NCBI GenBank assembly: GCA_910585715.1
Contig: CAJUEX010000013.1
Coordinates: 10,642 to 74,641, forward strand
Length of the DNA: 64,000 bases
DNA from: an uncultured Lachnospiraceae bacterium
Lineage (GTDB): Bacteria > Bacillota > Clostridia > Lachnospirales > Lachnospiraceae
Reading direction: 5' to 3'
The stretch's first letter is position 1. Each line of letters begins with the position of its first letter. The translations under genes and the position numbers were made by a program. Below, one piece after another: positions 1-8,607 of the stretch. The notes beneath the pieces were generated by a model that ran no database searches, was not told where the DNA came from, and worked only from the letters and a program-made list of their open reading frames with translations.

Positions 1-896
1 GCATCCGAATCAAACTTCTGCAAATCATCAATGGATTCGCCGATTCCAATGTATTTTACAGGCACCTTCAGCTCTGACTGGATGGCAACTGCAATGCCGC
101 CCTTTGCCGTTCCGTCCATCTTTGTCAAAATGATTCCGGTAATTTCCGCCGCCTCGCAAAATTCTCTTGCCTGCACAAGGGCATTCTGGCCGGTTGTGGC
201 ATCCAGTACAATCAGATTTTCCCTGTGGACTCCCGGAAACTCCCTGTCAATGATACGGTTTATTTTTTTCAGCTCTTCCATCAGGTTTTTCTTATTGTGG
301 AGCCTTCCTGCCGTATCGCACAAAAGCACATCCGTCTTTCTTGCCTTTGCCGCATTGACTCCGTCAAAAATCACGCTTGCCGGGTCAGCCCCTTCCACCC
401 CGGAAACAATTTCCACGCCTGCCCTGTGGGACCATTCGTTTAACTGCTCCACTGCCGCTGCCCGGAAGGTATCTGCCGCAACCATCAAAACCTTTCTGCC
501 CCGCTCTTTTAATTTTCCTGCAAGCTTTCCTACGGTAGTGGTCTTTCCCACTCCGTTTACACCAATTACAAGCACAACGGACTGCTTTGTTTCAAACTCA
601 TAGGCGGCTTCCCCTACCTGCATCTGCTCCTTGATGTTTTCAATCAGAAGCTCCTTGCATTCAGCCGGCTCCTTGATATGCTTTTCCTTTACCTGAGCCT
701 TCAGGTTGTCCAGAATAGACATGGTGGCATTGACGCCAATGTCCCCCATAATGAGAATTTCCTCAAGCTCTTCATAAAACTCCTCATCTATAGAGGAAAA
801 TCCATGAAATACCGCATCGATTCCGTTTACAAAGCTGTCTCTTGTTTTTGTAAGTCCCGCCTTTAAGCGGCTGAAAAATCCTTTTTTTTCTTCCAT
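1..896 (-). CDS. ftsY: SRP receptor GTPase FtsY (3' end cut by window edge)
   Basis: Membrane-docking GTPase of the signal recognition particle pathway; it pairs with Ffh (15305-16654) to deliver nascent membrane proteins. About 298 residues are visible and the frame stays open to the window edge, so roughly the last ten residues are missing. A charged N-terminus (MEEKKGFFSRLK) leads into the N domain. The G domain shows GVNGVGKTTT (about 112-121), DTFRAAA (about 142), DTAGR (about 194) and TKMDG (about 258). The N-terminal acidic region is short, as is usual in Firmicutes. Its ATG shares one base with the smc stop (TGATG), so the two genes are translationally coupled in the common rnc-smc-ftsY order. 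Confidence 0.96.
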   Translation of the reverse strand, partial: MEEKKGFFSRLKAGLTKTRDSFVNGIDAVFHGFSSIDEEFYEELEEILIMGDIGVNATMSILDNLKAQVKEKHIKEPAECKELLIENIKEQMQVGEAAYEFETKQSVVLVIGVNGVGKTTTVGKLAGKLKERGRKVLMVAADTFRAAAVEQLNEWSHRAGVEIVSGVEGADPASVIFDGVNAAKARKTDVLLCDTAGRLHNKKNLMEELKKINRIIDREFPGVHRENLIVLDATTGQNALVQAREFCEAAEITGIILTKMDGTAKGGIAVAIQSELKVPVKYIGIGESIDDLQKFDSD

Positions 897-3800
897 CAAT
901 CCATCAAATCCTTATCAATTAAATTTACGCTTACTAACGCCGATACACCCTTTTCCTGCATGGTAATACCATATAGCCTGTCCGCCTTTTCCATGGTTCC
1001 CCGCCTGTGGGTAATGACGATGAACTGGGTATGCTTTGTGAGCTTATGTAAATATTTTGCAAAGCGGCTGACATTGGTCTCATCTAATGCCGCTTCAATT
1101 TCGTCCAACAGACAAAATGGCGAGGGCTTTAAGTTCTGAATGGCAAACAGCAGGGAAATGGCAGCCAACGCCTTTTCTCCGCCGGATAACTGCATCATGT
1201 TCTGCAGCTTCTTTCCCGGAGGCTGTGCAATAATCTTAATGCCCGCTTCCAGAATATCCTCATCCTCCATCAGCTCCAGAGTGCCTTTTCCGCCTCCGAA
1301 CAGCTCCTTAAATACTTTGTCAAACTCTTTTGTAATTTCTTCAAATTTCTCTGCAAACTGTTTCCGCATGGCAGCATCCAGCTCATCAATAATGCCAAGG
1401 AGAGTCTGCTCCGCCTGTACCAAATCGTCATGCTGGTTCTTTAAAAATTCATAGCGCTCCATTAAGTTCTTATAATCCTCAATGGCATTTACGTTAACAT
1501 CCCCTAACTTCTTAATGGCGTCCTTTAATGCAAAAATTTCCTTTTTCATGGCAGGCAGGTCTGTCAGCTCTTCATTTTTCATGGACGCCGCATCGCTTAA
1601 GGTTATCTCATATTCATTCCACATATAATTTATCTGGGATTCTATGGATTCCTCCAGACGTTCCTTCTGGCTTCCCAGACGATAGACTTCTTTATCTAAG
1701 GAGGTCATCTGCTCCGCCATCTTTTCTCTTTCCGTAAAGAAGTTCTTCTGCTTTTCGGAAAGCTCTTCTTTTCTGGCAATGTCCTGATTAAGCTTTTCTT
1801 CCGACTCGCCCTTCATGGTATAGGAAGCGGCAATGGTCTTTTCAATTTCTCCGATATTGCCTTCTTTCTGCTCTGCTTCCAGTAAAAGCTTCTCCAGATT
1901 TTCGTTAATCTCCGCTAACTCGCTTTGGTATCTGCCTATTTCCCCTAAAATACGGTCAATATTTTCCTGCTCGAATTCCTGCTTCTGTATAAGCTTTTCC
2001 GCTTCCATATCCAGCTCGGAAACCTTTGCGGACTGGCTGCTTTCCTGTTCTCTTTCTTCCTCTAAGACAGTCTGGAACTCACTAATCTGCTTTTCAATGT
2101 TCTTTTCCATTTCTTCGGAAGCCTTCAGTTCATTTAAAATTGCCTGCTTTTCTTCTGTCAGCTCTTTAGCCTGGAATTCCAGCTGGTTCTGTTCTTCCTT
2201 CAGCTCTTCAAAGCCTTTTCCAACCTCGCTTTTCTTTTCCTCCGCCTTCATCACGTTGAGCCGCTTGGTATTCTGCTCGATAAAGCGCTTTTGAAGCTGT
2301 TCCTTTCCTTCCTCGATTTCCTTGCGAATTTTATTTCTTTCCGCTTTTGTCTGCTCAATTGCATCTAACAGCGCATCAATTTCCTTTAAATGCCCTGCCA
2401 CCTGCTCCTTTAGCTGCTCCATTTCCCTTCTGCGCCCCAAAAGGTTGCTGGAATTTTTAAAGGCACCGCCGGAAATGGCGCCTCCGGGCACCAGCAGCTC
2501 TCCCTCTAAGGTCACCATCCTTACCCCATAATCGAACTTTCTGGCAATCTTTACCGCATGGTCCACGTTATCGACGACGACAATTCTTCCCAGCATGGCC
2601 TTTGCCACATTTTCATATTTTTTCTCTACCTTTACCAGCTCATTTGCCATGCCGATGGCGCCCTGCTCCTTCAGCACTTCGGGAGTTTTAAACTCCTGAG
2701 GATGCAAAATGCTGGTAAGGGGAAGGAAGGTAGCCCTGCCGTATTTATTTTTCTTTAAAAAGCCAATCATCTTTTTGGCGGTCTCTTCATCATTTGTAAC
2801 GATATTCTGAATATTGCCTCCAAGGGCGGTTTCAATTGCGGTTTCATATTTTGGCTCCACCTTGATGATATCCGCCACAACGCCGATGATTCCCGGATTT
2901 TTTTCTTTTTCCTCCATGACCCTCCGGATGCTGTTTCCATAGCCTTCATACCGCTCTGTCAGGTTGGTAATGGACTCCAGCTTTGACTTCTCCTGATGAT
3001 ACAAAACCTGGGTATCCCGAAGCTTTTTATCTGTTTCCGCCAGCTTGTCCGTTGCCTCATGGTTCTTTTCTTCCAGAAAGCTCTGCTGTTCATTGAGCTT
3101 TTCAATACAGTCCGTCACTTCCTGAAATTCCGCTTCTAACTGCTTAATGACCTCAAGCTGCTCCGCTTCATCGGATTTTGCCCGCAAAATACGGGAATTC
3201 AGCTCTGACTTGCGGATGGAAATCTGCTCTAACATCGTATCGAAACGGCCGATTTTGGATTTTATGGTAGCCCTTTCATTTAAGGCATTGATAATAGTAT
3301 TTTTTCCTGCCTCAATGCTTTCATTCAGCTCCTCCATATGCTTCTGCATGGAAAGAAGCTGCTCCTTTGCTTCCTTTCTCACAAGCTCCAGATTGGCAAG
3401 CTGATCATCAAACTGCTTCTTTTCTTCCATGATTTCCTGCTTGTCCGCTTCTCTTTTGGCAATATCCCCTTTAATGTTTTTCTGTCTGGTAAGGAAGTGC
3501 TCTTCATTTGCCTTTGCGGACTTAATCTGCTCCTTTAAGACATTGATTTCTCCCTCCAGCTTTCCTCGAAGCACACTGGAATTGGACAGCATTTCCCTTG
3601 CGGAAACAATTGCCTTGTCCAGCTCTTCAATTTCATTCTGCACAGCCTCGTATTCATTTTTGATATTCTCGTATTTGGAAGAGGTGGACTCTAAGTCATC
3701 TTTTGCAATCCGGTATTTTTGCTCCAGCTGGTTCAGTTCTTCCTTTAACCGGCTGTTTTCCAAAAGGAATACGTTCACATCCAGCGTCTTTAACTCTTCC

Positions 3801-4456
3801 TTTTTCTTTAAATACACCTTTGCTGTTTCCGACTGCTTTTCCAAAGGCCCGGTCTGCTTTTCCAACTCTGACAAAATATCGTTAACACGGACTAAGTTCT
3901 GTTTTTCATCCTCCAGCTTTTTCTGGGCGGTAGTCTTTCTTCTTTTAAACTTTACGATTCCTGCCGCCTCATCAAAAAGCTCCCTGCGCTCTTCCGGCTT
4001 GCCGCTTAAGATTTTATCAATCTGTCCCTGCCCGATAATGGAGTAGCCTTCTTTTCCGATACCCGTATCATAAAAAAGCTCGTTCACATCCTTTAGGCGG
4101 CATGCCGTGCCGTTAATGAGATATTCGCTTTCACCGGAACGGTAAATCCGCCTTGCCACCGTCACCTCTTCATAGTCAATGGCAAGGGAATGGTCGCTGT
4201 TATCTAACGTGATTGCCACATACGCATAGCCAAGGGGTTTCCTGTTTTCCGTACCGGAAAAAATAACGTCCTGCATGGAAGCTCCTCTTAACTGTTTGAT
4301 ACGCTGCTCTCCCAAAACCCACCGCACCGCATCGGCAACATTGCTCTTGCCGCTTCCGTTAGGCCCTACGATACCTGTGATTCCGTTATGAAATTGAAAG
4401 TTGATTTTATTGGCAAAGGATTTGAATCCGTGCACCTCAATACTTTTTAAATACAT
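896..4456 (-). CDS. smc: Chromosome segregation ATPase SMC
   Basis: Structural maintenance of chromosomes ATPase, which loads on DNA and extrudes loops with the kleisin ScpA and its partner ScpB; both are encoded at the other end of this window (61478-62805). The 1186 residues are the normal length for bacterial SMC. Visible parts: Walker A GPNGSGKSN at 31-39, long charged coiled coils (about 170-500 and 680-1020), a central hinge (about 520-660), the ABC signature LSGGEKAL near 1090 and Walker B CLLDEIEAALD just after it. It lies 11 bases downstream of rnc and overlaps ftsY by one base. No disruption is seen. Confidence 0.97.
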   Translation of the reverse strand: MYLKSIEVHGFKSFANKINFQFHNGITGIVGPNGSGKSNVADAVRWVLGEQRIKQLRGASMQDVIFSGTENRKPLGYAYVAITLDNSDHSLAIDYEEVTVARRIYRSGESEYLINGTACRLKDVNELFYDTGIGKEGYSIIGQGQIDKILSGKPEERRELFDEAAGIVKFKRRKTTAQKKLEDEKQNLVRVNDILSELEKQTGPLEKQSETAKVYLKKKEELKTLDVNVFLLENSRLKEELNQLEQKYRIAKDDLESTSSKYENIKNEYEAVQNEIEELDKAIVSAREMLSNSSVLRGKLEGEINVLKEQIKSAKANEEHFLTRQKNIKGDIAKREADKQEIMEEKKQFDDQLANLELVRKEAKEQLLSMQKHMEELNESIEAGKNTIINALNERATIKSKIGRFDTMLEQISIRKSELNSRILRAKSDEAEQLEVIKQLEAEFQEVTDCIEKLNEQQSFLEEKNHEATDKLAETDKKLRDTQVLYHQEKSKLESITNLTERYEGYGNSIRRVMEEKEKNPGIIGVVADIIKVEPKYETAIETALGGNIQNIVTNDEETAKKMIGFLKKNKYGRATFLPLTSILHPQEFKTPEVLKEQGAIGMANELVKVEKKYENVAKAMLGRIVVVDNVDHAVKIARKFDYGVRMVTLEGELLVPGGAISGGAFKNSSNLLGRRREMEQLKEQVAGHLKEIDALLDAIEQTKAERNKIRKEIEEGKEQLQKRFIEQNTKRLNVMKAEEKKSEVGKGFEELKEEQNQLEFQAKELTEEKQAILNELKASEEMEKNIEKQISEFQTVLEEEREQESSQSAKVSELDMEAEKLIQKQEFEQENIDRILGEIGRYQSELAEINENLEKLLLEAEQKEGNIGEIEKTIAASYTMKGESEEKLNQDIARKEELSEKQKNFFTEREKMAEQMTSLDKEVYRLGSQKERLEESIESQINYMWNEYEITLSDAASMKNEELTDLPAMKKEIFALKDAIKKLGDVNVNAIEDYKNLMERYEFLKNQHDDLVQAEQTLLGIIDELDAAMRKQFAEKFEEITKEFDKVFKELFGGGKGTLELMEDEDILEAGIKIIAQPPGKKLQNMMQLSGGEKALAAISLLFAIQNLKPSPFCLLDEIEAALDETNVSRFAKYLHKLTKHTQFIVITHRRGTMEKADRLYGITMQEKGVSALVSVNLIDKDLMD

Positions 4457-4467
4457 ACAACACCTGC

Positions 4468-5154
4468 TTATTTCTTCATTTTCAACAAGGCTTCATAGGC
4501 CGCCTGCTGTTCCGCATTTTTCTTGTTCCTGCCGGCGCCCGTGCCAATCTGTTTATTTTGAAGCATTGCAGCCACATGAAACAGCTTATTGTGTTCCGGG
4601 CCCTCTTCCTTTAAAAGGACGTAGGTAAGCTCTCCCGCCTTCTTTTCCTGAACAAGCTCCTGAAGGATGGATTTGGCATCATAAAATAATTTTTTATGCT
4701 CTAAATCGTTTAAGACAAATCTTTTGATAAATTCTTTGGCACATTCCATGCCTCCGTCCAGATAAATAGCGCCAATCACCGCTTCTACCGAGTCTGCAAT
4801 AATGGATTCCCGCTCTCTGCCTCCGGTTGCTTCTTCGCCCTTTCCGAACAGCATATATTTTCCAAGCTCTAATTCCCTGCCTGTAATGGCAAGAGCCTGT
4901 TCGCAGACAATGCTTGCCCTTGTTTTAGTCAGGTCACCCTCCGACATTTCCGGGTCTGCAAAATAAAGAAATTCACTGCTGACTAACTCTAATACTGCAT
5001 CCCCTAAAAACTCTATCCGTTCATAATGAGCCTGCTGGTTGATTTTCTGCTCATTAGTAAAGGAGCTGTGAGTCATAGCCTGCTTTAAAAACCTTTTATC
5101 CTGAAAGGTATATCCTATTTTTTCTTCTAACCTGCTTAATGAATATTCTTCCAT
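4468..5154 (-). CDS. rnc: Ribonuclease III
   Basis: Double-strand-specific endoribonuclease that processes rRNA precursors, structured mRNAs and sense-antisense duplexes. The 228 residues are typical. The catalytic signature YERIEFLGDAVLEL lies at 44-57, a second acidic pair occurs near SVEAVIGAIYLDGG (about 117-130), and a C-terminal dsRNA-binding domain (about 155-228) ends in the usual KNAEQQAAYEALL helix. It heads the rnc-smc-ftsY operon. The ATG is preceded by an AGGAGG-like site about 30 bases upstream and GGGGAATGAAG nearer, so the start is plausible but not decisive. As the host dsRNA nuclease it would be the expected reader of the long hairpins and the antisense locus described below. 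Confidence 0.96.
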   Translation of the reverse strand: MEEYSLSRLEEKIGYTFQDKRFLKQAMTHSSFTNEQKINQQAHYERIEFLGDAVLELVSSEFLYFADPEMSEGDLTKTRASIVCEQALAITGRELELGKYMLFGKGEEATGGRERESIIADSVEAVIGAIYLDGGMECAKEFIKRFVLNDLEHKKLFYDAKSILQELVQEKKAGELTYVLLKEEGPEHNKLFHVAAMLQNKQIGTGAGRNKKNAEQQAAYEALLKMKK

Positions 5155-5204
5155 TTTACTTCATTCCCCGTTTTTCTTTGGGTAGTTACCTCCTTATTAC
5201 TTCT

Positions 5205-5268
5205 GGATTTTATATGTTCTGTGAAATCCATATCCCGATTCCTGTGGGAGAAACTGTCTGAACTGTTA
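5205..5268 (-). repeat. Solo end of the TAACAGTTCAG repeat family
   Basis: Read on the minus strand this begins TAACAGTTCAGACAG, continues CCCACAGGAATCGG, then ATTTCACA and TATA. The first 55-60 bases align with only scattered differences to the start of the element at 40752 and share its TAACAGTTCAG and CCACAGGAATC blocks with the element at 17083. There is no matching second arm here, so it looks like a remnant or half element. It lies between acpP and rnc, in what should be the rnc promoter region. Confidence 0.6.
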
Positions 5269-5296
5269 TTTAAAATTCGCACATAACATACAATAG

Positions 5297-5315
5297 GGTG
5301 CCGCAATGCGGCACC
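5297..5315 (-). terminator. Candidate terminator after acpP
   Basis: Perfect 8-bp stem GGTGCCGC/GCGGCACC with a 3-base loop, starting one base after the acpP stop codon. The minus-strand sequence after the stem (CTATTGTATGTTATG) is T-rich but has no long T run, so termination may be moderate. It separates plsX-acpP from rnc-smc-ftsY. Confidence 0.6.
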
Positions 5316-5316
5316 T

Positions 5317-5547
5317 CTAATTCATTTTTTCCTCAATCAGCCTTACTGCCTCTTCTACTGTTTTGATTTTTTCTACCTCTTCCGGCAGGACATCAATAGA
5401 AAGCTCTTCTTCCACCCCTGTCATAATCTGAAACATATCTAAAGAATCCGCTCCAAAATCATCTGCAAAAGAATTTTTCAGGGAAATCTCGCTTTCATCC
5501 ACATTCAGCACATCAACCATAACCCTTTTTAATACTTCAAATCCCAT
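5317..5547 (-). CDS. acpP: Acyl carrier protein
   Basis: Small acidic carrier whose serine receives 4'-phosphopantetheine and carries growing fatty acyl chains. The 76 residues are standard length. The attachment motif is GADSLD with Ser35, followed by the acidic helix typical of ACP. It lies 12 bases downstream of plsX and is followed at once by a hairpin terminator, so the two genes form a short lipid-synthesis transcript. The gene is ordinary in every visible respect. A bacterium may carry more than one ACP; the position next to plsX is typical of the fatty-acid synthesis copy. Confidence 0.95.
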   Translation of the reverse strand: MGFEVLKRVMVDVLNVDESEISLKNSFADDFGADSLDMFQIMTGVEEELSIDVLPEEVEKIKTVEEAVRLIEEKMN

Positions 5548-5559
5548 GGGTTTTTCCCC

Positions 5560-6573
5560 CTATTCATCCTTCAGTAATATCTTCTCTTTGATTTTTTCGT
5601 TAATTTCCTGTTCCTTAAAGGTAATGCACTGTAAAATGGAATTTTTGATTTCTATGGATTTTGAACTTCCATGGGTCTTCACCACCAGACCGTTCAGCCC
5701 AAGCAAGGGCGCTCCTCCATACTGCTCTAAATCAAAATCCTTTAAGGTTTCCTTTAATGCCGGCTTTACCAAAAGCGCTCCTATCTTGCTGCGTAAGGAA
5801 GTCATCATGCCTGCCTTCACCTTTTTGATAAGAGTGCCTCCCACCCCTTCATACAGCTTCAAAATCACATTTCCCACAAATGCCTCGCATACGATTACAT
5901 CGGCAAGCCCTGCAGGAATATCCCTTGCTTCAATGCTTCCGATAAAGTTGATTTCGGGACAGTTTTTCAACATGGGGAAGGTTTCCTTAACAAGGGCATT
6001 TCCCTTTTCCTCCTCTGCACCAATGTTCACAATGGCAACCTTTGGATTCTTTACGTTCATCACATGCTCCATATACACAGAACCCATTTTGGCAAACTGG
6101 AGAAGGTGGGAGGGCCTTGCATCCACATTGGCTCCGCAGTCAATCAAAAGGGAAGCTCCTTTTTCCGTTGGAATAAGGGGGGCCAAAGGCGCTCTTTCAA
6201 TTCCTTTAATCCTGCCTACCAGTACCTGTCCGCCCACTAAATTGGCGCCGGTGCTTCCTGCCGACACATAGGCATCGCAGGTGCCCGCCTTTACCATTCC
6301 CATTGCTCTTACAATAGAAGAATCCTTTTTCTTCCGGATTGCATTTACGGGAGGCTCGGCAGTTTCAATAATCTCTGTGGCATTTACGATTTCAAGCCTG
6401 TCTTTATCGTAAGTAAATTCAGCCAGATGCTTTTTTAACAGTTCTTCCTGCCCCACTAAAAACACCTTTACTCTTTCATTTTCATTCAGGGCTTCCACAG
6501 CCCCTTTTATTATCTCAGCAGGCGCATTATCCCCGCCCATTGCATCCACTGCAACATTTACTAATCCTGACAT
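5560..6573 (-). CDS. plsX: Phosphate acyltransferase PlsX
   Basis: Converts acyl-ACP to acyl-phosphate, the donor used by PlsY for the first acylation of glycerol-3-phosphate in phospholipid synthesis. The 337 residues match the family. The N-terminus VNVAVDAMGGDNAP is the family hallmark. Further conserved segments are SAGSTGAN (about 104-111), LIDCGANVDARP and the C-terminal EQYGGAPLLGLNG. It is a peripheral membrane enzyme with no membrane segment visible. It is paired with acpP and has its own promoter at 6614-6642. No FapR-type operator was recognised upstream. Confidence 0.96.
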   Translation of the reverse strand: MSGLVNVAVDAMGGDNAPAEIIKGAVEALNENERVKVFLVGQEELLKKHLAEFTYDKDRLEIVNATEIIETAEPPVNAIRKKKDSSIVRAMGMVKAGTCDAYVSAGSTGANLVGGQVLVGRIKGIERAPLAPLIPTEKGASLLIDCGANVDARPSHLLQFAKMGSVYMEHVMNVKNPKVAIVNIGAEEEKGNALVKETFPMLKNCPEINFIGSIEARDIPAGLADVIVCEAFVGNVILKLYEGVGGTLIKKVKAGMMTSLRSKIGALLVKPALKETLKDFDLEQYGGAPLLGLNGLVVKTHGSSKSIEIKNSILQCITFKEQEINEKIKEKILLKDE

Positions 6574-6613
6574 ATGTGTATTCTCCTGTTTTCTGTAAAA
6601 AGACCTTCATTTA

Positions 6614-6642
6614 AATATACTAAAACAGGCGGAAAAAATCAA
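6614..6642 (-). promoter_or_regulatory. Sigma-A promoter of plsX-acpP
   Basis: On the minus strand: -35 TTGATT, 17-base spacer, -10 TATATT, placed 41 bases upstream of the plsX ATG. Spacing is ideal and 9 of 12 positions match the consensus. The -35 overlaps the stop codon of the small ORF at 6639-6740. Confidence 0.65.
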
Positions 6643-6740
6643 GGTGTTTCCTGCGGAAATCCATTTTCATGAAATTCTTTAGACAGATAATGCCTGAATC
6701 TATTTGTGACTACTTCCTCAAAAGTCTCATAAGACATCAT
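6639..6740 (-). pseudogene. Short ORF, possible remnant of a DUF5688-like gene
   Basis: A 33-codon ORF starting MMSYETFEEVV and ending in a TGA that overlaps the plsX promoter. Its start is preceded by a very strong ribosome-binding site (AAGGAGG, about 10 bases before ATGATG), which chance ORFs rarely have. The first residues resemble the N-terminus of larger DUF5688-type proteins of gut Clostridia, but that is recall, not a search. I read it as the leftover 5' end of a deleted gene. It could instead be a genuine micro-protein. The terminator at 6769-6795 lies just upstream. Confidence 0.35.
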
Positions 6741-6768
6741 AAAATTTTTCCTCCTTCCGGGCATAAGA

Positions 6769-6795
6769 AAAAGCTGAGGATTTCTCCTCGGCTTT
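6769..6795 (-). terminator. Terminator after the HipA-like gene
   Basis: Minus strand: stem AAAGCCGAGGA/TCCTCAGCTTT with a four-base GAAA loop followed by TTTTTCTTATG. It lies 20 bases past the stop of the kinase-like gene; a textbook intrinsic terminator. Confidence 0.85.
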
Positions 6796-6815
6796 CCATG
6801 TGTCCTGTTTTTATT

Positions 6816-7708
6816 TTATGCAATTCCATATTTCCTGAAAATAAGGTTGAGTTCCTCCCTGCTGATTTTCCCTGGAAGGTAATATGCTTTCACGCTTGCC
6901 TCCACTGCCTCAAACAGCAGGTCAAACTGAATCCAGTCCTCCGCATCGTAATACTCCTGCAGCTCCTTAAAATCACTCTGCAAGCCAGCCGGAAGGCTGT
7001 CGGGCAGGGCGATTGTTTTATCATTATACATGCTGTCTGCCCCTTTCTTTTCGTTCCTGTATTTCCCCGGCTTCACCAGCTTTCTTTCATCAGACAGAAC
7101 CTCCAGCATCTTTTCCTCGTCCCATTTGCAATTCAGGCAGTTGCCGTTGTCATAGACAGGGGCAATACGCTTGCTGCCGTCCATGCCTAAAACAATCCCC
7201 CAGTTACTATTGTTTCTGTCCGGGTTTCCAAGCAGGGCATCCACCACGAACATATCCCAGAAGTGCTCCCTGATACCCTGCACATCAGTTAAGAACGGAT
7301 GCTCCTGTATCGTCATCAGGATTTCGTACAGGTCAACACCTATGCCGTTTGTCTCATTCCCATCAGAATCCAGAAAATACGGCTCAAATGTTACCTTAAT
7401 TTTGTCAAACTCATACAGCTTCTCTCCGTCCTCTAAAAAATCTCCACAAGCAACAACGATTTTTCCTTTCTTTCACCAAGCATGGTTTCATGCACCTGAA
7501 AACCGAGCATTCGGTAAACTTGCGAACCGATGTATTCACATACCGGACTGTTGTAGTAACTGAGCCGGATATTTTTCATTCCCTGTTCCCTTAGATTTCC
7601 CGGAAATTTCAGTATATAATCCCTTCCGTTATAGGAAATGCCCATTTTTCTTCCGGCAGTTCCCCCATACATTCTCTGGTACTGTTCATATCCGTTAAAG
7701 TCTGCCAT
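6816..7708 (-). pseudogene. HipA/CtkA-like protein kinase gene split by a -1 frameshift
   Basis: Two ORFs join into one 297-residue kinase-like protein if the reading frame slips by -1 at a run of five A residues (7460-7464). The N-terminal part (7708 down to about 7462) has a glycine-rich start, the probable nucleotide-contact lysine in YILKFP and a helix EYIGSQVYRMLGF. The C-terminal part continues IVVACGDFLEDGEKLYEF and holds the catalytic loop GNPDRNNSNWG and the metal-binding PVYDNG. These are HipA-type Ser/Thr kinase motifs, and the short overall form recalls CtkA-type kinases. No HipB-like partner is adjacent. It could be a decayed gene, a sequencing error in the homopolymer or a programmed slip. 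Confidence 0.75.
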
Positions 7709-7762
7709 TTTTTTCTCTTTCTATCTGAAATCTTTCTAAAAGAAATTTCATATCCTTTAAAA

Positions 7763-8545
7763 TCAACCTTCTATATGAAATATTCTTTCCGTATTTTTCC
7801 TTGCATTTTCCATCAATACATCCTCTGATACTTTCATATATTTTGCCAGTTCCCTCACAACATACTTAATATTCTGCGGCACATTGGTCCTGTCAAGCCC
7901 CGGAACGTTCTTAGGCGTTAAATACGGCGCATCCGTCTCCACCAGAATCCGGTCCAGAGGAATGATATGCACCGCCTCCCGCAATTCCTTCCCCCGGCGG
8001 TCGTCACAAATCCATCCGGTAATTCCTATGGAAAATCCCATGGAAAGATATTTGTCCAGATTTTTCATATCTCCTGTGAAACAATGCACAACCGAGTTCC
8101 TGCATAAATCCGGATGCTTTTTGAATCTTTTTATAAAATCATCGGCTGCGCTACGCTCATGAAGGAACAACGGCATATTCAGTTTCTCGGCAAGCACAAT
8201 ATGTTTTTCCAGACATCTTATCTGATTTTCCTTCGCGGAAAACATCCTGTCATAATCCAGCCCACATTCCCCTATGGCAACTATTTTCTTATTTTCCGAT
8301 ACAATCTGCTCTATAAGCTTAAAATCCTCCTGCTTTGCACGGTCCGCATTATGAGGATGGATTCCTGCTGTGCCAAAAGCCTCATGGGTCTTTACAAAAT
8401 CATTGATTCTCTTATTCTCCTTCATATCTGTTCCGGTGAGAATACAGCATACTCCATCATCACCTGCCTCACTGATAATCCTTTCAGGCTCCGGAAACTG
8501 TTTACAAAAAAGATTCAAACCTATATCATAATATTTTACCTGCAT
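7763..8545 (-). CDS. tatD: TatD family metal-dependent deoxyribonuclease
   Basis: Predicted 3'-5' DNase/hydrolase of the amidohydrolase-like TIM barrel family. I place the start at MQVKYYDIGLNLF (260 residues) because AGGAG lies 9 bases before it; a longer in-frame ATG upstream has no such site. The N-terminus YDIGLNL replaces the usual D-H-C-H motif and matches the E. coli TatD subtype (YDIGVNL-like), as do GVHPH-like GIHPH, AIGECGLD, GITGWICDDRRGKELR and ETDAPYLTP. Metal-binding residues expected in the barrel (E of GECGLD, H of LFLHER, H of VVHCF, D of ETDAP) are all present. It stands alone between unrelated genes. Confidence 0.92.
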   Translation of the reverse strand: MQVKYYDIGLNLFCKQFPEPERIISEAGDDGVCCILTGTDMKENKRINDFVKTHEAFGTAGIHPHNADRAKQEDFKLIEQIVSENKKIVAIGECGLDYDRMFSAKENQIRCLEKHIVLAEKLNMPLFLHERSAADDFIKRFKKHPDLCRNSVVHCFTGDMKNLDKYLSMGFSIGITGWICDDRRGKELREAVHIIPLDRILVETDAPYLTPKNVPGLDRTNVPQNIKYVVRELAKYMKVSEDVLMENARKNTERIFHIEG

Positions 8546-8607
8546 ATCATTTTTCTCCTGTTTCTTAATACACAATACTAAAATCAAGTCTTAATATACA
8601 TTCCATA

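Noticed and set aside
1..896. Plus-strand ORF at 31-603
   Set aside because: It is antisense to ftsY, whose motifs are unmistakable on the minus strand.
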